From: Rhodovastum atsumiense
Lineage (GTDB): Bacteria > Pseudomonadota > Alphaproteobacteria > Acetobacterales > Acetobacteraceae
NCBI RefSeq assembly: GCF_937425535.1
Contig: NZ_OW485601.1
Span: forward strand, 2,382,501-2,446,500
Reading direction: 5' to 3'
Length of the DNA: 64,000 bases
In this document: positions 50,728-59,955 of the stretch, in pieces
Position numbering within the stretch: position 1 is the stretch's first letter
How the letters are laid out: each line of letters starts with the position of its first letter
Notes under the pieces: generated by a model
The model's database searches: none
What the model was told of the DNA's origin: nothing
What the model saw: the letters and a program-made list of their open reading frames with translations, nothing else
Translations under genes and position numbers: made by a program

Positions 50728-53460
50728 ATGCCATCGGTGGCAATGGAGGAACTGAAACGGGCACACAATATGCTGTGTTCGAATTTCGTAAGCGAGGATC
50801 TGTTCCGTCAGGCGCTTGGGGGTGGTCGCGCCGATATTTCCTGCGTTGTGGCTTATTTGCGGATGCCGCCGCGGCAGCGGCCAGTGTTGTCTTGGTATTT
50901 CGATCGTGACTTCTATCTCGCCACCAATCCGGACATCGCGGAAACCGGACTGGACCCGCTGCTGCACTTCATTGAACGTGGTTGTGCCCGGTTGCGCTCG
51001 CCGCATCCGCTCGTTGACCTGCCCTACATGGCTGCCGGGAATGCCGCGGCGCTCGGGGCGGTGCCGCGGCCTGACGCCCTGGCCGATATGCTGGAGCACA
51101 ATCTGGCACGCCCGAGCCCCTACTTCGATCCAGACCATTATCTGGCGACGGATGGCGCCGCGGCCGCCGGAAGCGGGTTGCTTCGCCGGTTCCTGCAGCA
51201 TGGCCTGCAGGCCGGCCGACGACCGAATCCTCATCTCGATCCGGCCTGGTATGCGCAACGCTACGATGATGTTCCAAACGATCCTTATCTGGCGATGTGC
51301 CATTTTCTCCTGCAAGGCGATGCTGAAGGACGCGCCGCCGGCCCGGCCTTTGACGGAGCGCTGTACCGCGCGCGTTATCCCGACGTTGCCGAGGCCGGGG
51401 TTCCCCCCTTGCGCCATTACCTGGAGTATGGCGAGCGGGAGGGCCGGCAGGCGCCCACCGAGCGTCGGGCCGCGCTGGCGGTTCCGGCCGGGGCCGGCCG
51501 GGTGGTCACGATCGATCCCGATACGGTCCTCGCGATTGATCGTGACCTGCGCACGCGCATCGATGCCGCGCGAGAGCAGCGCCGTCAGGCGGTCCGTGTT
51601 TCGCTGCATCCTGCCGCTTCCCCCAACGGCGACAGCGCCAGGCTGACATTTCCCCGGACGGCATCGCCGCGACTGTCCATCCTGATTTCCGCGCGGCACG
51701 CGCCCGATGCCGCCATCGCCTGCCTGCGATCATTGCAGACGGTGCAGCCGCAGCTCGCTTTCGAGGTTGTGCTGGTGGATGACGGCATGCCGGCCTCTGC
51801 CTCGGCGTGGTTGCAGGCCGTGCCGAACCTCGTCTGGCTGCGCCGGGCGACGAAGACCACCTTTCCTGCCGCCTGCAACCAGGCATTCGCCCGCTGCCGG
51901 GGCGAGTACGTCCTGCTGCTCGCTGACGACACGCAGGTGATGCCGGGCGCCATCGAGGCGCTGGTGGCCGCTCTGGATGCCGATCCCGCAGTGGCGGCGG
52001 TCGGTCCCAGGCTGCTTGCCTCCGATGGCCGCCTGCAGGAGGCCGGACGTTTCCTGCGGGCCAACGGTGAGATCGGCATGGTCGGATCGCATGCGGATCC
52101 GTCCGAGGCCGGGTTCTGCCAGGACCGCGACGTCACCTGTTGTTCGGGCGCCGCGCTGATGTTTCGCCGGGCGCTCGCCGGTGCGACGTTGTTCGACGAC
52201 GCCTATGATCCGGAGTCCGGCGAGGATGCCGATCTTTGCCTGCGCTTTGTCTCGGCCGGACATCGCGTGCGCCATGTCGGCGGCGCCATGATGCTGCACC
52301 ACTCCCGCGATCCGGACGTGCACGCGTTCCGCGCCATGATCCGTGGCCGGCAACGCCTGGTCGCGCGCTGGGGGGACCTGATCCGGCGGCTGGATGCGGT
52401 GCGGGTGCTGGCCTTCTACCTGCCGCAATTCCACCCGACGCCCGAGAACGACCTGTGGTGGGGCACTGGCTTTACCGAATGGACCAATGTCACCAAGGCG
52501 CAGCCCAGTTATGTCGGCCATTACCAGCCGCATCTGCCCGCCGATCTCGGCTTCTACGACCTGCGTACGCCGGAGGCGCTGACCGCCCAGGCCTTGCTCG
52601 CGCGCCGCTACGGCATCGAAGGTTTCTGCGTCTATTACTATAACTTCGGCAAGCGTCGCGTGCTTGACCGTCCGCTCGCGACCGTGCGCGCGCATCCCGG
52701 AATTCCGTTTCGCTGGTGCCTGTGCTGGGCCAACGAGAACTGGACCCGGCAGTGGGATGGCGGTGAGCGCGAGATCCTGATGGCGCAGAATTATGATCCG
52801 GACACGCTTGATGCCGTCATCGCCGACGCGGTGTCACATGCCGCCGATCCACGCTACATTCGTGTCGACGGCCTGCCCTTGTTCCTGGTCTACCGGCCGT
52901 TGCTGTTGCCCGATGCACCGGCCTTCGCCCGGGCCTGTCGGGCCGGCTTCGCGGCGGCAGGTTTCCCGGGCGTGCATCTCGCCTATGTCGAAAGCGTGGA
53001 AGCGGCGGCGCGAAACCTCCATCCCGCCGATCTTGGCTTCGATGCCAGTGTCGAGTTCCCGCCGCATGGGCATGCGGTTCCCGCCACCAGCCCGGCAGAG
53101 ATCGTCAAGGAAGACTGGAGTGGCTACCGCTATGACTACCCGGCAACGGTTCTCGCCTTCCTGCAGCGTGACGCCGTGCCGTGCCGGCGCTATCCTGCGG
53201 TGTTCCCGGGATGGGACAACACGCCGCGGCAAAGCCTGCGCGGCACCAGCTTCGATGGCGCCAGCCCGGAAGCATTCCGGGTCTATGTCGAGGAAAAAAT
53301 CGAGCATATCCGACGCTCCCTGACGGGCGAGCAGCGTCTGCTCTTCGTCAATGCCTGGAACGAATGGAGCGAGGGTGCGCATCTGGAACCCGACAGCTTC
53401 TACGGCCATCGTTGGCTGGAGGCCCTGCGCGACGCGGTCGAGGCGAAGGCGCGACCATGA
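50728..53460 (+). CDS. Modular GT2-WbsX glycosyltransferase with N-terminal YPDVA-type repeats
   Basis: A 910-residue protein in three parts. Residues about 57-245 contain degenerate 40-50-residue units of the form (F)DxxxYLxxxPDIAxxGxxPLxHFIxxG, for example YRARYPDVAEAGVPPLRHYL. Residues about 315-530 are a GT2 domain (RLSILISARHAPDAA, VLVDDG, LLLADDTQVMPGA, GEDADLCLRF). Residues about 560-905 are a WbsX/GH99-like domain (FYLPQFHPTPENDLWWG, FTEWTNVTKA, WCLCWANENWTRQWDGG, VNAWNEWSEGAHLEPD). Such proteins occur in O-antigen and exopolysaccharide loci. AAGGA nine bases upstream of the ATG at 50728 decides the start over the frame's GTG at 50695. Confidence 0.88.
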   Translation: MPSVAMEELKRAHNMLCSNFVSEDLFRQALGGGRADISCVVAYLRMPPRQRPVLSWYFDRDFYLATNPDIAETGLDPLLHFIERGCARLRSPHPLVDLPYMAAGNAAALGAVPRPDALADMLEHNLARPSPYFDPDHYLATDGAAAAGSGLLRRFLQHGLQAGRRPNPHLDPAWYAQRYDDVPNDPYLAMCHFLLQGDAEGRAAGPAFDGALYRARYPDVAEAGVPPLRHYLEYGEREGRQAPTERRAALAVPAGAGRVVTIDPDTVLAIDRDLRTRIDAAREQRRQAVRVSLHPAASPNGDSARLTFPRTASPRLSILISARHAPDAAIACLRSLQTVQPQLAFEVVLVDDGMPASASAWLQAVPNLVWLRRATKTTFPAACNQAFARCRGEYVLLLADDTQVMPGAIEALVAALDADPAVAAVGPRLLASDGRLQEAGRFLRANGEIGMVGSHADPSEAGFCQDRDVTCCSGAALMFRRALAGATLFDDAYDPESGEDADLCLRFVSAGHRVRHVGGAMMLHHSRDPDVHAFRAMIRGRQRLVARWGDLIRRLDAVRVLAFYLPQFHPTPENDLWWGTGFTEWTNVTKAQPSYVGHYQPHLPADLGFYDLRTPEALTAQALLARRYGIEGFCVYYYNFGKRRVLDRPLATVRAHPGIPFRWCLCWANENWTRQWDGGEREILMAQNYDPDTLDAVIADAVSHAADPRYIRVDGLPLFLVYRPLLLPDAPAFARACRAGFAAAGFPGVHLAYVESVEAAARNLHPADLGFDASVEFPPHGHAVPATSPAEIVKEDWSGYRYDYPATVLAFLQRDAVPCRRYPAVFPGWDNTPRQSLRGTSFDGASPEAFRVYVEEKIEHIRRSLTGEQRLLFVNAWNEWSEGAHLEPDSFYGHRWLEALRDAVEAKARP

Positions 53461-53473
53461 GGCGCCCTGCTCG

Positions 53474-54706
53474 ATGAAGCGATCCCGCAGTCCCGGCTCC
53501 GGCAAACCGGACACCACGGGCGAGGCCGTGGCGGCTGGACGGGGCCGCGCTGCGGCGGTGCTGGACGATGTGCCGGTGACGTTCATCGGTCGTCCTTTCG
53601 CACCAGTCGCGCCAGGTGAGGCGTTGCGTGGCCATGTCATGGCCTGTGACGCGCTGCGCCTGCATCATCGGGTGTTCGAACTTTTCCCCACCACACGCAC
53701 CGACCCGGCACACCGGCAGCTTATGGCGGCACGTGAGCGGCACGACCTGCCCGGCGGTATCCGCATCTTCCATGCCGGCGGTGCGGAGGTGGAGCAGGCG
53801 ATGATGGCGTTCGCGGAGAGTGGCGGCCGCTTCGACGATGGCTACAACATCATCGTTCCGATTTACGATCTGCCGGTCATTCCAGCGCAATGGGCAACAC
53901 AGCTCCGTCGTTTCGACGAGATCTGGGCACTGTCCGGCTTCATCCGTGACAACCTCGCGTCATCCGGGCTGGACAGCTACTGGATCGGCCAGACGCTGGA
54001 CCCGCAGCCAGGGCCATGCCTGCCGCGGCGGTATTTCGGCGTCCGTGAATCTGCCTTCGTGCTGCTGCATTTTTTCGATCCGTCGTCGTGGGTGAGGCAG
54101 CGGAACTCACATGCGGTGCTGGCGCTGCTGGATCGGCTCCGGCGCGACGATCCCTACCGTGACGTGCAACTCGTGCTGCAGGTGCTGGCGGCCGGTCCGG
54201 AAGACGAGGCGTGGGCCACGACGATCGCGGGCGACCCGCAGGTGAAGGTGATCACGACCCCCCCCGACTCCCTGCATCTGCGCAGCCTGATCTCCGCCTG
54301 CGACTGCGTCGTCTCGCTGCATCATGCCGAAGGGGGCGGTCGTGACCTGGGTGAGGCGATGGCGTGGGGCCGGCTGGCGATGGGCACAGGGTGGTCAGGG
54401 AATCTCGACCTCATGACCGGCGAGAATTCGCTGCTGGTCCGCCACCGTCTGGTGAAGTTGAAGAAAGGAGACCATCCGCACTGGCGCGGACAGTCATGGG
54501 CCGAGCCTGACCTCGATCATGCCCGGGACCTGCTGCGACCCGTTCTCGACGATCCCGAACGTGGCCGCGGCATTGCACGGCGGGGGCAGGCCGAGGTGTT
54601 GCGCAGCCATGGACGTCACGCGGTCGGCCTGCGCATCCTGGATCGCCTGGAGCGGATCGTCGCGACGGCGCCGCGCGTCCTGCGCCACAAGCGGGCGATG
54701 GCATGA
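53474..54706 (+). CDS. GT4-type glycosyltransferase (group 1)
   Basis: A 410-residue GT-B glycosyltransferase. Its N-terminal domain (about 35-195) is unusual in length and has IIVPIYDLPVIPAQW and EIWALSGFIRDNL, as in group 1 enzymes that read 'which partners can hear'-type acceptor blocks; the C-terminal domain has CDCVVSLHHAEGGGRDLGEA (an E-x7-E-like motif) and MGTGWSGNLD. It starts 13 bases after the WbsX gene and is probably co-transcribed, adding another sugar to the same polymer. The donor is unknown. The ATG at 53474 begins MKRSRSPGS. Confidence 0.85.
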   Translation: MKRSRSPGSGKPDTTGEAVAAGRGRAAAVLDDVPVTFIGRPFAPVAPGEALRGHVMACDALRLHHRVFELFPTTRTDPAHRQLMAARERHDLPGGIRIFHAGGAEVEQAMMAFAESGGRFDDGYNIIVPIYDLPVIPAQWATQLRRFDEIWALSGFIRDNLASSGLDSYWIGQTLDPQPGPCLPRRYFGVRESAFVLLHFFDPSSWVRQRNSHAVLALLDRLRRDDPYRDVQLVLQVLAAGPEDEAWATTIAGDPQVKVITTPPDSLHLRSLISACDCVVSLHHAEGGGRDLGEAMAWGRLAMGTGWSGNLDLMTGENSLLVRHRLVKLKKGDHPHWRGQSWAEPDLDHARDLLRPVLDDPERGRGIARRGQAEVLRSHGRHAVGLRILDRLERIVATAPRVLRHKRAMA

Positions 54707-54723
54707 AGCCGCAGAGCACTGGA

Positions 54724-54757
54724 GCATTTGCCGCGCGCCACTGCGACCGGCAAATGC
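54724..54757. terminator. Bidirectional terminator-like hairpin
   Basis: A perfect ten-base inverted repeat GCATTTGCCG / CGGCAAATGC with a 14-base loop fills the 52 bases between the convergent glycosyltransferase genes. It ends at the stop codon of the minus-strand gene. There is no T-tract, so the role is inferred from position. Confidence 0.6.
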
Positions 54758-54758
54758 C

Positions 54759-57700
54759 CTAGCGCAGGCCGAGCGTGTGCGCGAGATGGCGGCGGTAGAC
54801 GCCCTGGCGGCGTATGGTTTCCGGTGGCAGATCCAGGCGGCTGCGGGCAATGGCGTGGATGCGGGTGACCTCGTCGAGATGGCGGCGCGCGGCGGTCGAT
54901 TGCGTCACGCCGGCGGCATGGCGGCGATGCACGTTGAGCGAGGTGGGAGCCACGCCGACCTGGCCCGTGCTCTCGGCCAGGATCTCCAGATAGATTCGCC
55001 AGTCCCCGGCGAGATGGAAGCCGGATAGCTCGCGCCCGCAGCGGTGCAGGGCCGCGAGCAGGGAGCGGCGTCGCCACAGCACCGCGGAGACATTCGGGAT
55101 CAGGTTGCGTTCGGCCAGGAAGCGCCGGGCAAAGTCGGGCGCGGGGAACACGCCGCCTTGCGTCAGCGCCGGCGCACCGCTTTGGACATAGTAGTCGTGG
55201 TAGCTTGGCCAGAGCGGGGCCCCCTGGGCGTCAATGGCGCGGCTGTCGCAGAAGGCGAGTTCCAACTCGGGCACGTCGTGCACGAAGGCCGCCAGGGTCG
55301 CGAGCAGTGTCGGCTCCGCGGCGTCATCGGCTTCGGCGATCCATACCCATTCGGCCTCGGCCAATTCGGCGGCACGGTGCCACTGGGCGAAGGGCGAGCC
55401 GGAATTTGTGGGATTGACGATGAGCCGGATATCGCGTCCCCAGTCGGCGGCGACGCGTTGCGCCACCGCGACACTGTCGTCGCGCGAGGCGTCGTCGAGC
55501 ACGATGACCTCGACCACCGGGTGGGTCTGGGTGAACACCGAGACCAGCCGGTGTTCAAGGTAACGGGCATAGTTGTGGGCCGGCACGGCGACCGAGACGG
55601 CCGGGAGACCCGGACGGGCCTGCTGCAGCAGCGCGAAGGCATAATGGTCGAAGCGGAAACGCTGGCATGCCGTCTGTGCCAGGGCGGCACGATCCCCGGC
55701 GGGACGGTCCAGTTCGCGCAGGATCGCCGCGGACAGCGCGGCGGCATCGCCCATCGGCACGACCTCGCCGCAATCGCGCTCGCGCAGCAGGTCGGGCATG
55801 CCGCCCGAGTGATCGAACGCGACCGCCCGCAACCCGGAGCACAGGGCCTCGATCAGGATGGTCGGATACGGGTCCTCGCGCGAGGGCAGGGCGAACAGAT
55901 CGGCTGCGCTGAGCCAGGCAGCGATGTCATCCTGCCAGCCGGCGAGGTGGAAGCTGCCGGTGGCTTCCGCCGCCTCGATCTCGGCGGAGAGATAGGCATG
56001 CAGGGTGGCATCGAGCTCACCCACCCACCAGAACCGCACCTGTGGGCGGTCGTGCCGGGTCAGCCGCCAGCATTGCAGGAACAGGTCGAAGCCTTTGCGC
56101 AGATCCGCATATCCGGCACCGAGCACCACCGGCGTCTCATCCGGCACGCCGAGCCGCGCCCGCAGGGCGGCGCGCGCGGTGATGGAGAAGGCAACATCGC
56201 GATAATTGCCCTGCGGCAGCACCACGCTGCGCTCCGCTTCGATCGGCACGGCGCTGGTGAAGCCGGCGCGAACGGCTTCGGCAGCGAAGATCACGTGCCC
56301 GGCGGCCTGCGCGCCGGCGCGGGCGCCGGCAAGCAGCCGTTTCTCGGCGAGCAGGCCAGGCATCTCGTGCACGAGCAGGGTTGGCTCGATGCCGGCGGCC
56401 CGCAGTTGCGGGATGCTCCAGGCGGCGGCGGCGCTGTTGACCAGGGCGGTGGTGATGCCGCGGGCCGCGGCAGCAAGCAGGAAGGGCTGCAGTCGGGACG
56501 GATCGGTGATCACCTGCGTGGGCGCGGTCGTGGCATAGCGCGGCCGCAACGTCCCTTCACCAAGCAACAGGAATTCGACTGTGACACCGAAGCGCCGGCG
56601 CAGGATGCGGCCGAGGTGCAGCAGCAGTTGCTGCGCACCGGCGGCGAAGCCGTCATGGCCGACCAGCAGCAGCGGAGCCCCGGTGGCGAACCGGGCAGCC
56701 ACCGCGCGGGCCGTGGCGTTCAGCCAGGCCCCGCCGTAATGCTGATCGGGTTCGAGATAGGCGCCTTCCGCCCATTCGTTCCAGGCATTCACGCAGACCA
56801 GCCGCTCGCCGAAGAAGGGATGGGCGGCGGCGCGGTCGATCAGTTCGCTCAGCCATGCCTGGTATTTCGCCGGCGTGGCCCGGTGCAGCATCATTCCCGC
56901 GCCCTGGCGGCGGGCATCGTTGTCCCAGCCGGGCACCGCCGTCTTGATCAGCGGGAATGGCGCGGGCGGTTCGGCGAGCGAGGCGTTGGCGATTGCCCCG
57001 TAATCGAACACCTGGGCCGTGGCGGCGAGATCGAACCAGGCCAGGTCGCCATTGATCGGCTTCTGGCCGAGCACCAGCTTGTGCGGCGGGAATTCCACCG
57101 CGCCATCGAAGCCGTAGCCGCGCGGATCGAAGGCGTCGAAGCTCTGCGACATCACCATCACCGGATTCTCGTGATGGCGCACCCGGAATGCCTCGCGCCA
57201 ACGGGCGAGGGTGGCGGCGGATTCGGGAATCAGGCCGGCGCGATACACCATCAGCAGCGGCCTGCCGTGCAGCCGGATATAGCGGGGATCACGGAAATGG
57301 CGGGCGAAGCTGTCGACCAGCGCCGTCTCGTCGCGCCGGCGCCAGTCCTGCGCGATCAGCACGTCCTGGTCCGAACCGTCCCAGCGGCGGGTCCAGTTCT
57401 CGTTCGCCCACATCAGGCAAAAAGGAAAGTCGATGGAATGATCGGCGAGGAACGCCTCCAGCGGGCGTTCCAGCAGGCGACGGCCGTTGAACCAGTAGAA
57501 GTAGAAGATGAAGCCGCCGAGACCGGCGCCGCGCGCCAGCTCCACCTGCCGGCGCAGCACCGTCGGATTGTCGAGCACGTAATGGCCGAGATCGCGGGGA
57601 ATGCGAGGCTGGTAATGCCCGGCGAAGCGCGGCAATCCGCGGGCGGTGAAGGTCCATTCGGTGAAGCCGCGGCCCCACCAGGCATCGTTCTCGGGGATGG

Positions 57701-58499
57701 CGTGGAATTGCGGCAGGTAGAAGGCGAGCACCGTCGCCCGGCGCGGAGCCGAGCGAGGCAGCGGCGCGATCTCTTCGAACTCTGGGCCGGGGGCGGTGAA
57801 GCGGCGCACCTCCTCGGGGATGGTGGTTTCGTCCGGCGGCGGGCGCGTGTGAAGGCGGATGACGTGGCGCAGGCGGCGATAATGCAGCAGCGGGTTTTCG
57901 TCCTGGCCCGGATCGAGGTAGCGGCGCACGTAGAAGCGGGTATCGAAGTCGGCCGAGGGGTTGCGCCCCTCCCGCCAGCCCCAGAGCAGGAAATGTTCAA
58001 AAGGGTCGACCCCGGCGGCGGCGATGTCCGGATATTGCGCCAGGTACCAGGCGGGGTCGAACTCGGCGATCGGGGTGACCGTGCCGGAACGGCGATGCGT
58101 GTAGTAGTGACCGAGCAGCGTGCCGCCTTCCGGGGCCGTGTGCCGCGTACGGTACCAGGGCAGGTCGAAATGCAGGCAGGGCAAGCGGTTCTCGGCCTCG
58201 CCCCGCCGGATATAGTGCAGCAACGGATTGAGCCCGGCGCGGCTGACATCGGGATTCTGCTTCAGGTACCAGCTGGTATCGAAGTAGAGATTGGGGTTGC
58301 GCCCCTCCCGCCAGCCCCGGGTGATGAAATGGATCACCGGGTCAGTGCCGGTCCCGGCGATTTCCGGATAACGCTGCTCGTACCAGCCGGCATCCAGCAG
58401 GCCCGAGGCGTGGATCAGGGCATGCTCCTCGCTTGTGCGACCTGCCCCCGAGAGAGACGGGGTGCCGGGGGGCGGCGCACGGGGGGGCAGCTCGTTCAT
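54759..58499 (-). CDS. Giant modular glycosyltransferase: repeats, WbsX, GT4 and GT2 domains
   Basis: A 1246-residue protein. Residues about 25-230 are five repeat units like those in the gene at 50728 (for example YPEIAGTGTDPVIHFITRG, NPDVSRAGLNPLLHYIRRG, YPDIAAAGVDPFEHFLLWG). Residues about 250-600 are a WbsX domain (FYLPQFHAIPENDAWWG, LMWANENWTRRWDG, VNAWNEWAEGAYLEPD). Residues about 620-985 are a GT4 domain (GAGYADLRKGFDLFLQ, LFALPSREDPYPTILIEAL). Residues about 990-1240 are a GT2 domain (SVAVPAHNYARYLEH, VLDDASRDDS, WIAEADDAAEP). So three catalytic units lie in one chain, suggesting it builds an oligosaccharide repeat. The start at 58499 has CAGG five bases upstream. It converges with the GT4 gene. 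Confidence 0.88.
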   Translation of the reverse strand: MNELPPRAPPPGTPSLSGAGRTSEEHALIHASGLLDAGWYEQRYPEIAGTGTDPVIHFITRGWREGRNPNLYFDTSWYLKQNPDVSRAGLNPLLHYIRRGEAENRLPCLHFDLPWYRTRHTAPEGGTLLGHYYTHRRSGTVTPIAEFDPAWYLAQYPDIAAAGVDPFEHFLLWGWREGRNPSADFDTRFYVRRYLDPGQDENPLLHYRRLRHVIRLHTRPPPDETTIPEEVRRFTAPGPEFEEIAPLPRSAPRRATVLAFYLPQFHAIPENDAWWGRGFTEWTFTARGLPRFAGHYQPRIPRDLGHYVLDNPTVLRRQVELARGAGLGGFIFYFYWFNGRRLLERPLEAFLADHSIDFPFCLMWANENWTRRWDGSDQDVLIAQDWRRRDETALVDSFARHFRDPRYIRLHGRPLLMVYRAGLIPESAATLARWREAFRVRHHENPVMVMSQSFDAFDPRGYGFDGAVEFPPHKLVLGQKPINGDLAWFDLAATAQVFDYGAIANASLAEPPAPFPLIKTAVPGWDNDARRQGAGMMLHRATPAKYQAWLSELIDRAAAHPFFGERLVCVNAWNEWAEGAYLEPDQHYGGAWLNATARAVAARFATGAPLLLVGHDGFAAGAQQLLLHLGRILRRRFGVTVEFLLLGEGTLRPRYATTAPTQVITDPSRLQPFLLAAAARGITTALVNSAAAAWSIPQLRAAGIEPTLLVHEMPGLLAEKRLLAGARAGAQAAGHVIFAAEAVRAGFTSAVPIEAERSVVLPQGNYRDVAFSITARAALRARLGVPDETPVVLGAGYADLRKGFDLFLQCWRLTRHDRPQVRFWWVGELDATLHAYLSAEIEAAEATGSFHLAGWQDDIAAWLSAADLFALPSREDPYPTILIEALCSGLRAVAFDHSGGMPDLLRERDCGEVVPMGDAAALSAAILRELDRPAGDRAALAQTACQRFRFDHYAFALLQQARPGLPAVSVAVPAHNYARYLEHRLVSVFTQTHPVVEVIVLDDASRDDSVAVAQRVAADWGRDIRLIVNPTNSGSPFAQWHRAAELAEAEWVWIAEADDAAEPTLLATLAAFVHDVPELELAFCDSRAIDAQGAPLWPSYHDYYVQSGAPALTQGGVFPAPDFARRFLAERNLIPNVSAVLWRRRSLLAALHRCGRELSGFHLAGDWRIYLEILAESTGQVGVAPTSLNVHRRHAAGVTQSTAARRHLDEVTRIHAIARSRLDLPPETIRRQGVYRRHLAHTLGLR

Positions 58500-58652
58500 G
58501 GCGACCTGCTTGCATCCACGGGGGCGACGGCTGCGCCGCACGACGCCCGGACCGACCCGACACCAGCATGGCGTGGCCGCGCCGCCGGGAGCAACCAGAA
58601 TCGTTGCGGGTCCGGCTATTTATCGATGCTATAACGAAATATTAACGTTTTG

Positions 58653-59093
58653 CTATGGATGCGGCGGCGGCCCCAGCGGGCTTCGTGCGGCAGGATGGGT
58701 CAGGCGGCGCGTCATCGTCAGGGCGGCGACGAGCACCAGGATCAGGGCCGCGGCCCAGCGCGTGTGCGCACCGAAGCCGGCGTATCCGCCGCCATGCCAG
58801 ATCAGGCCCAGGAAGATCAGCGAAACGACGAGAAGGGCCGCATGGCCGGTGCCGGTGCGACGGATCACCAGCAGGGCGAGCACCGCGAACACGAACCACA
58901 GCCCGATCGCCAGGGCGCGCACCAGGTCGAAGGTGATGCCCGAGAGATTGCGCAGCGCTGCGAGCAGGGCGAACCAGATGCCGTTGATCAGGTCGAAGGC
59001 GGAAAACATGAAGCGGTCGGGGCCGACGAAATAGACCAGCACCGCCAGCACCAGGCCGGCGATCCAGATCAACGTGATGGTGTTGCGGGCCAT
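58653..59093 (-). CDS. Small integral membrane protein, function unknown
   Basis: A 146-residue protein with about four hydrophobic helices (ITLIWIAGLVLAVLVYFVG, GIWFALLAAL, ALAIGLWFVFAVLALLVI, ALLVVSLIFLGLIW) and a basic C-terminal tail. No family recognised. The start at 59093 has GGAAAG upstream; a longer frame to 59195 looks non-coding. It lies divergent from the lipoprotein gene and upstream of the giant glycosyltransferase. Confidence 0.7.
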   Translation of the reverse strand: MARNTITLIWIAGLVLAVLVYFVGPDRFMFSAFDLINGIWFALLAALRNLSGITFDLVRALAIGLWFVFAVLALLVIRRTGTGHAALLVVSLIFLGLIWHGGGYAGFGAHTRWAAALILVLVAALTMTRRLTHPAARSPLGPPPHP

Positions 59094-59252
59094 GCGCTTT
59101 CCGGTGGATGGGGATGGCTGGTTCGATAGCGCTCCGAAGGAGCCGTCGGCAATGACGCCTGCGCGAGGCCGGCCGGCGAGGGGGACACGGCGCACGGAGG
59201 CGTGATCAGCATCCGCTTGCCGCGACAGCCTGTGGTTGTGGAAGCATGCCGC

Positions 59253-59891
59253 ATGCCTGTTTGCACCCGCCTGGTCCTGATCCTGACCTGTCTTGCTTCC
59301 GGCTGTCTCGTCGCGTCGCGTCCGGCACGGACCGAGGATGGGCCGCCGCCGCGCCGGCTGACCCGCGACGTGGCCGTGACCTATCGCTCGTCCGTGGGGG
59401 GCGGCCTGGGGGACGGCGAGATCCTGACCCGCGCCTGCTACGCCGCCGCGACCGGACGGGAACGGTTCGAGAGCGGCGGTGTCGTGCGGATCGTGGATCC
59501 ACGGGCGAAGCGGGCCTGGTTCTTTGTCGTCACACCGGGGGATCCCGCCGCCGGCGTGGTGACGATGAGCCGGATGGGCGAGGAGGACGGCTCATTGCCG
59601 GACCTTGCGCTCCAGCCGGACCTGCAGGTGATCCGGGACGGGGAGGACCACGTGGCCGGCCTGCCCTGCTCGCTCTGGCGCATCCGCGACCGCAACGAGC
59701 CGGAGGAGGCGGCACGAACGGTGTGCGTCTCGGTGGACGGGCTGGTCCTGCGCAGCCGGATGACGCTCGACGGGGATCTGCACTGGCAGGAGGCCATCCG
59801 GGTGGAATACGGCCCGCTGGATCCGGCGCAGTTCGAGCCACCGCCCGGCTGGCCAGTCCAGGAAGAGGAAAAGGCGACGCCAGGGCGTTAG
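59253..59891 (+). CDS. Putative lipoprotein, function unknown
   Basis: A 212-residue probable lipoprotein. The signal MPVCTRLVLILTCLASGC has a lipobox-like LASGC. The mature part is a beta-rich domain with VVRIVDPRAKRAWFFV, HVAGLPCSLWRIRD and VSVDGLVLRSRM, a pattern like the DUF4412-type proteins that bind or sense ligands in the envelope. Function is unknown. The start at 59253 gives the signal directly; a GTG at 59202 would put 17 residues before it. Confidence 0.7.
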   Translation: MPVCTRLVLILTCLASGCLVASRPARTEDGPPPRRLTRDVAVTYRSSVGGGLGDGEILTRACYAAATGRERFESGGVVRIVDPRAKRAWFFVVTPGDPAAGVVTMSRMGEEDGSLPDLALQPDLQVIRDGEDHVAGLPCSLWRIRDRNEPEEAARTVCVSVDGLVLRSRMTLDGDLHWQEAIRVEYGPLDPAQFEPPPGWPVQEEEKATPGR

Positions 59892-59955
59892 CGGATGTTG
59901 CCGTCGCGCCGCCGCCCTGGTCCCGGCGGGCCGGGCCGGTTGCGGGGCTACAGCA

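Noticed and set aside
55044-58634. A 1196-residue open frame on the plus strand opposite the giant glycosyltransferase
   Set aside because: It has no recognisable domain, its translation is rich in Arg, Gly, Gln and His, and the minus-strand frame has clear catalytic motifs throughout. Long antisense frames are common in GC-rich DNA.
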